From the NCBI GenBank assembly GCA_018798825.1, contig CP076356.1, forward strand, positions 124,001-188,000: a stretch of 64,000 nt of DNA, given 5' to 3'. This stretch comes from Ochrobactrum sp. BTU1. Its GTDB lineage: Bacteria; Pseudomonadota; Alphaproteobacteria; Rhizobiales; Rhizobiaceae. Below the pieces are notes generated by a model that saw nothing but the letters and a program-made list of their open reading frames with translations, did not search any database and was not told the DNA's origin. Made by a program: the position numbers and the translations under genes. Positions 63,458 through 64,000 of this stretch are shown here, one piece after another (position 1 is the first letter of the stretch; each line of letters begins with the position of its first letter).

Positions 63458-64000
63458 ATGGATTTCTACACGACGTTTCTGAACTTTGAGGTTCTAAAGA
63501 ACGCTGCCCCGTTAATGTTGCAGGGCTTCGGGCTGACAGCACTACTCGGTATAACGAGCTTGATTGCTTCGATCATTCTCGGGCTCATTCTAGTACTGAT
63601 AAGGATGTATGCGCCAACACCTATAAGAATCTTTGCGATTGCTTACATTGATGTCTTCAGGGCAATCCCACTGTTGGTTCTTCTCGTCCTCGTCTATTAT
63701 GCGCTGCCATTTGTAGGGCTTCGTCTGTCAGCATTCTGGGCCGCGACCACAGCGATTTCACTGGTTGCATCTGCATATATGGCTGAAACTTTCCGGGCTG
63801 GTATTGAGGCAGTTCCCCGCGGGCAGTTTGAAGCAGCGCATGCTCTTGGCTTTTCGTGGCCGCGGCTGATGGTGGATATCATTCTACCTCAAGCAATGCG
63901 CCTTGTTGTGCCCCCGGCAACCGGTGTTGCAGTTGGTCTGATCAAAGATACGGCCCTTGCTTCAGTTGTCGCACTGCCAGATTTGCTGAAGCAGGCAACA
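63458..64000 (+). CDS. Amino-acid ABC transporter permease (cut by window end)
   Basis: From ATG 63458 the frame stays open to the end (about 181 codons): HisM/GlnP-type permease with LMLQGFGLTALLGITSLIASIILGLIL, VFRAIPLLVLLVLVYYALP and the EAA loop EAAHALGFSWPRLMVDIILPQAMRLVVPP. The C-terminus lies beyond the window. Confidence 0.92.
   Translation, partial: MDFYTTFLNFEVLKNAAPLMLQGFGLTALLGITSLIASIILGLILVLIRMYAPTPIRIFAIAYIDVFRAIPLLVLLVLVYYALPFVGLRLSAFWAATTAISLVASAYMAETFRAGIEAVPRGQFEAAHALGFSWPRLMVDIILPQAMRLVVPPATGVAVGLIKDTALASVVALPDLLKQAT

Noticed and set aside
1-64000. CRISPR array, tRNA or rRNA genes, replication origin
   Set aside because: No regularly spaced repeats, cloverleaf or rRNA-like sequence was recognised on reading; a dedicated scan was not possible.

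Overview
The window looks like accessory chromosomal or chromid DNA from a Hyphomicrobiales alphaproteobacterium, most likely Brucella/Ochrobactrum. I infer this from moderate GC, many solute-binding ABC transporters, LysR/AraC/TetR regulators and a Blh-BigR-PmpAB sulfide locus. No database search was possible. No rRNA, tRNA or CRISPR array was seen.

Layout. 1-3.8 kb: an outward-truncated Tat-exported alpha/beta hydrolase, a cyclophilin-like protein and an MFS efflux pump, divergent from a LysR gene across a perfect 17-bp palindrome. 4.1-5.8 kb: three decayed genes (MFS, class II aldolase, Xre regulator). 5.8-9.2 kb: monooxygenase, MDR reductase, SDR and LysR. 9.5-17.3 kb: a complete amide-utilisation operon. 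Its compact leader carries a sigma70-type promoter, two hexaloops of the ANTAR-target type and a terminator overlapping the second one. It is followed by amiC-like and amiR-like (ANTAR) regulators, a five-gene urea/amide ABC transporter and a formamidase/acetamidase. 17.3-23.2 kb: glycerate 2-kinase, VapBC, a GSU2403-type nucleotidyltransferase behind twin palindromes, a 2-hydroxyacid dehydrogenase, a truncated second glycerate kinase and a frameshifted Xre antitoxin. 23.7-26.5 kb: GNAT, AlkD-like, VOC and an SDR pseudogene.

26.6-34.5 kb: an aromatic ring-cleavage cluster (LigB and LigA homologues, MFS, SDR, malic enzyme) behind a large wHTH-ATPase-TPR regulator. 34.7-38.8 kb: an AaeAXB-like efflux operon divergent from an AraC regulator. 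38.9-42.6 kb: VOC, TetR, a ParE-like toxin with only a stub of antitoxin, and a P1B ATPase. 42.7-45.7 kb: a VIT remnant, then blh-bigR-pmpA-pmpB. 45.9-48.4 kb: a retropepsin-like protein, an IS6 remnant and an isolated fabZ. 49.5-57.1 kb: AraC, EamA, Phd/PIN, Lrp and LysE genes set in a mobile-element graveyard (IS110, tyrosine recombinase, Tn3 and IS6 remnants). 57.3-64 kb: a ribose-type sugar ABC operon, a LuxR regulator and the start of an amino-acid ABC operon that runs off the end.

The strongest regulatory story is the amide operon. An AmiC-like sensor presumably releases the AmiR-like ANTAR protein when amide is present. AmiR would then hold the leader RNA in its antiterminated form, switching on the regulators, the transporter and the amidase together. 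The window as a whole is a patchwork of catabolic and transport modules separated by toxin-antitoxin genes and decayed mobile DNA.
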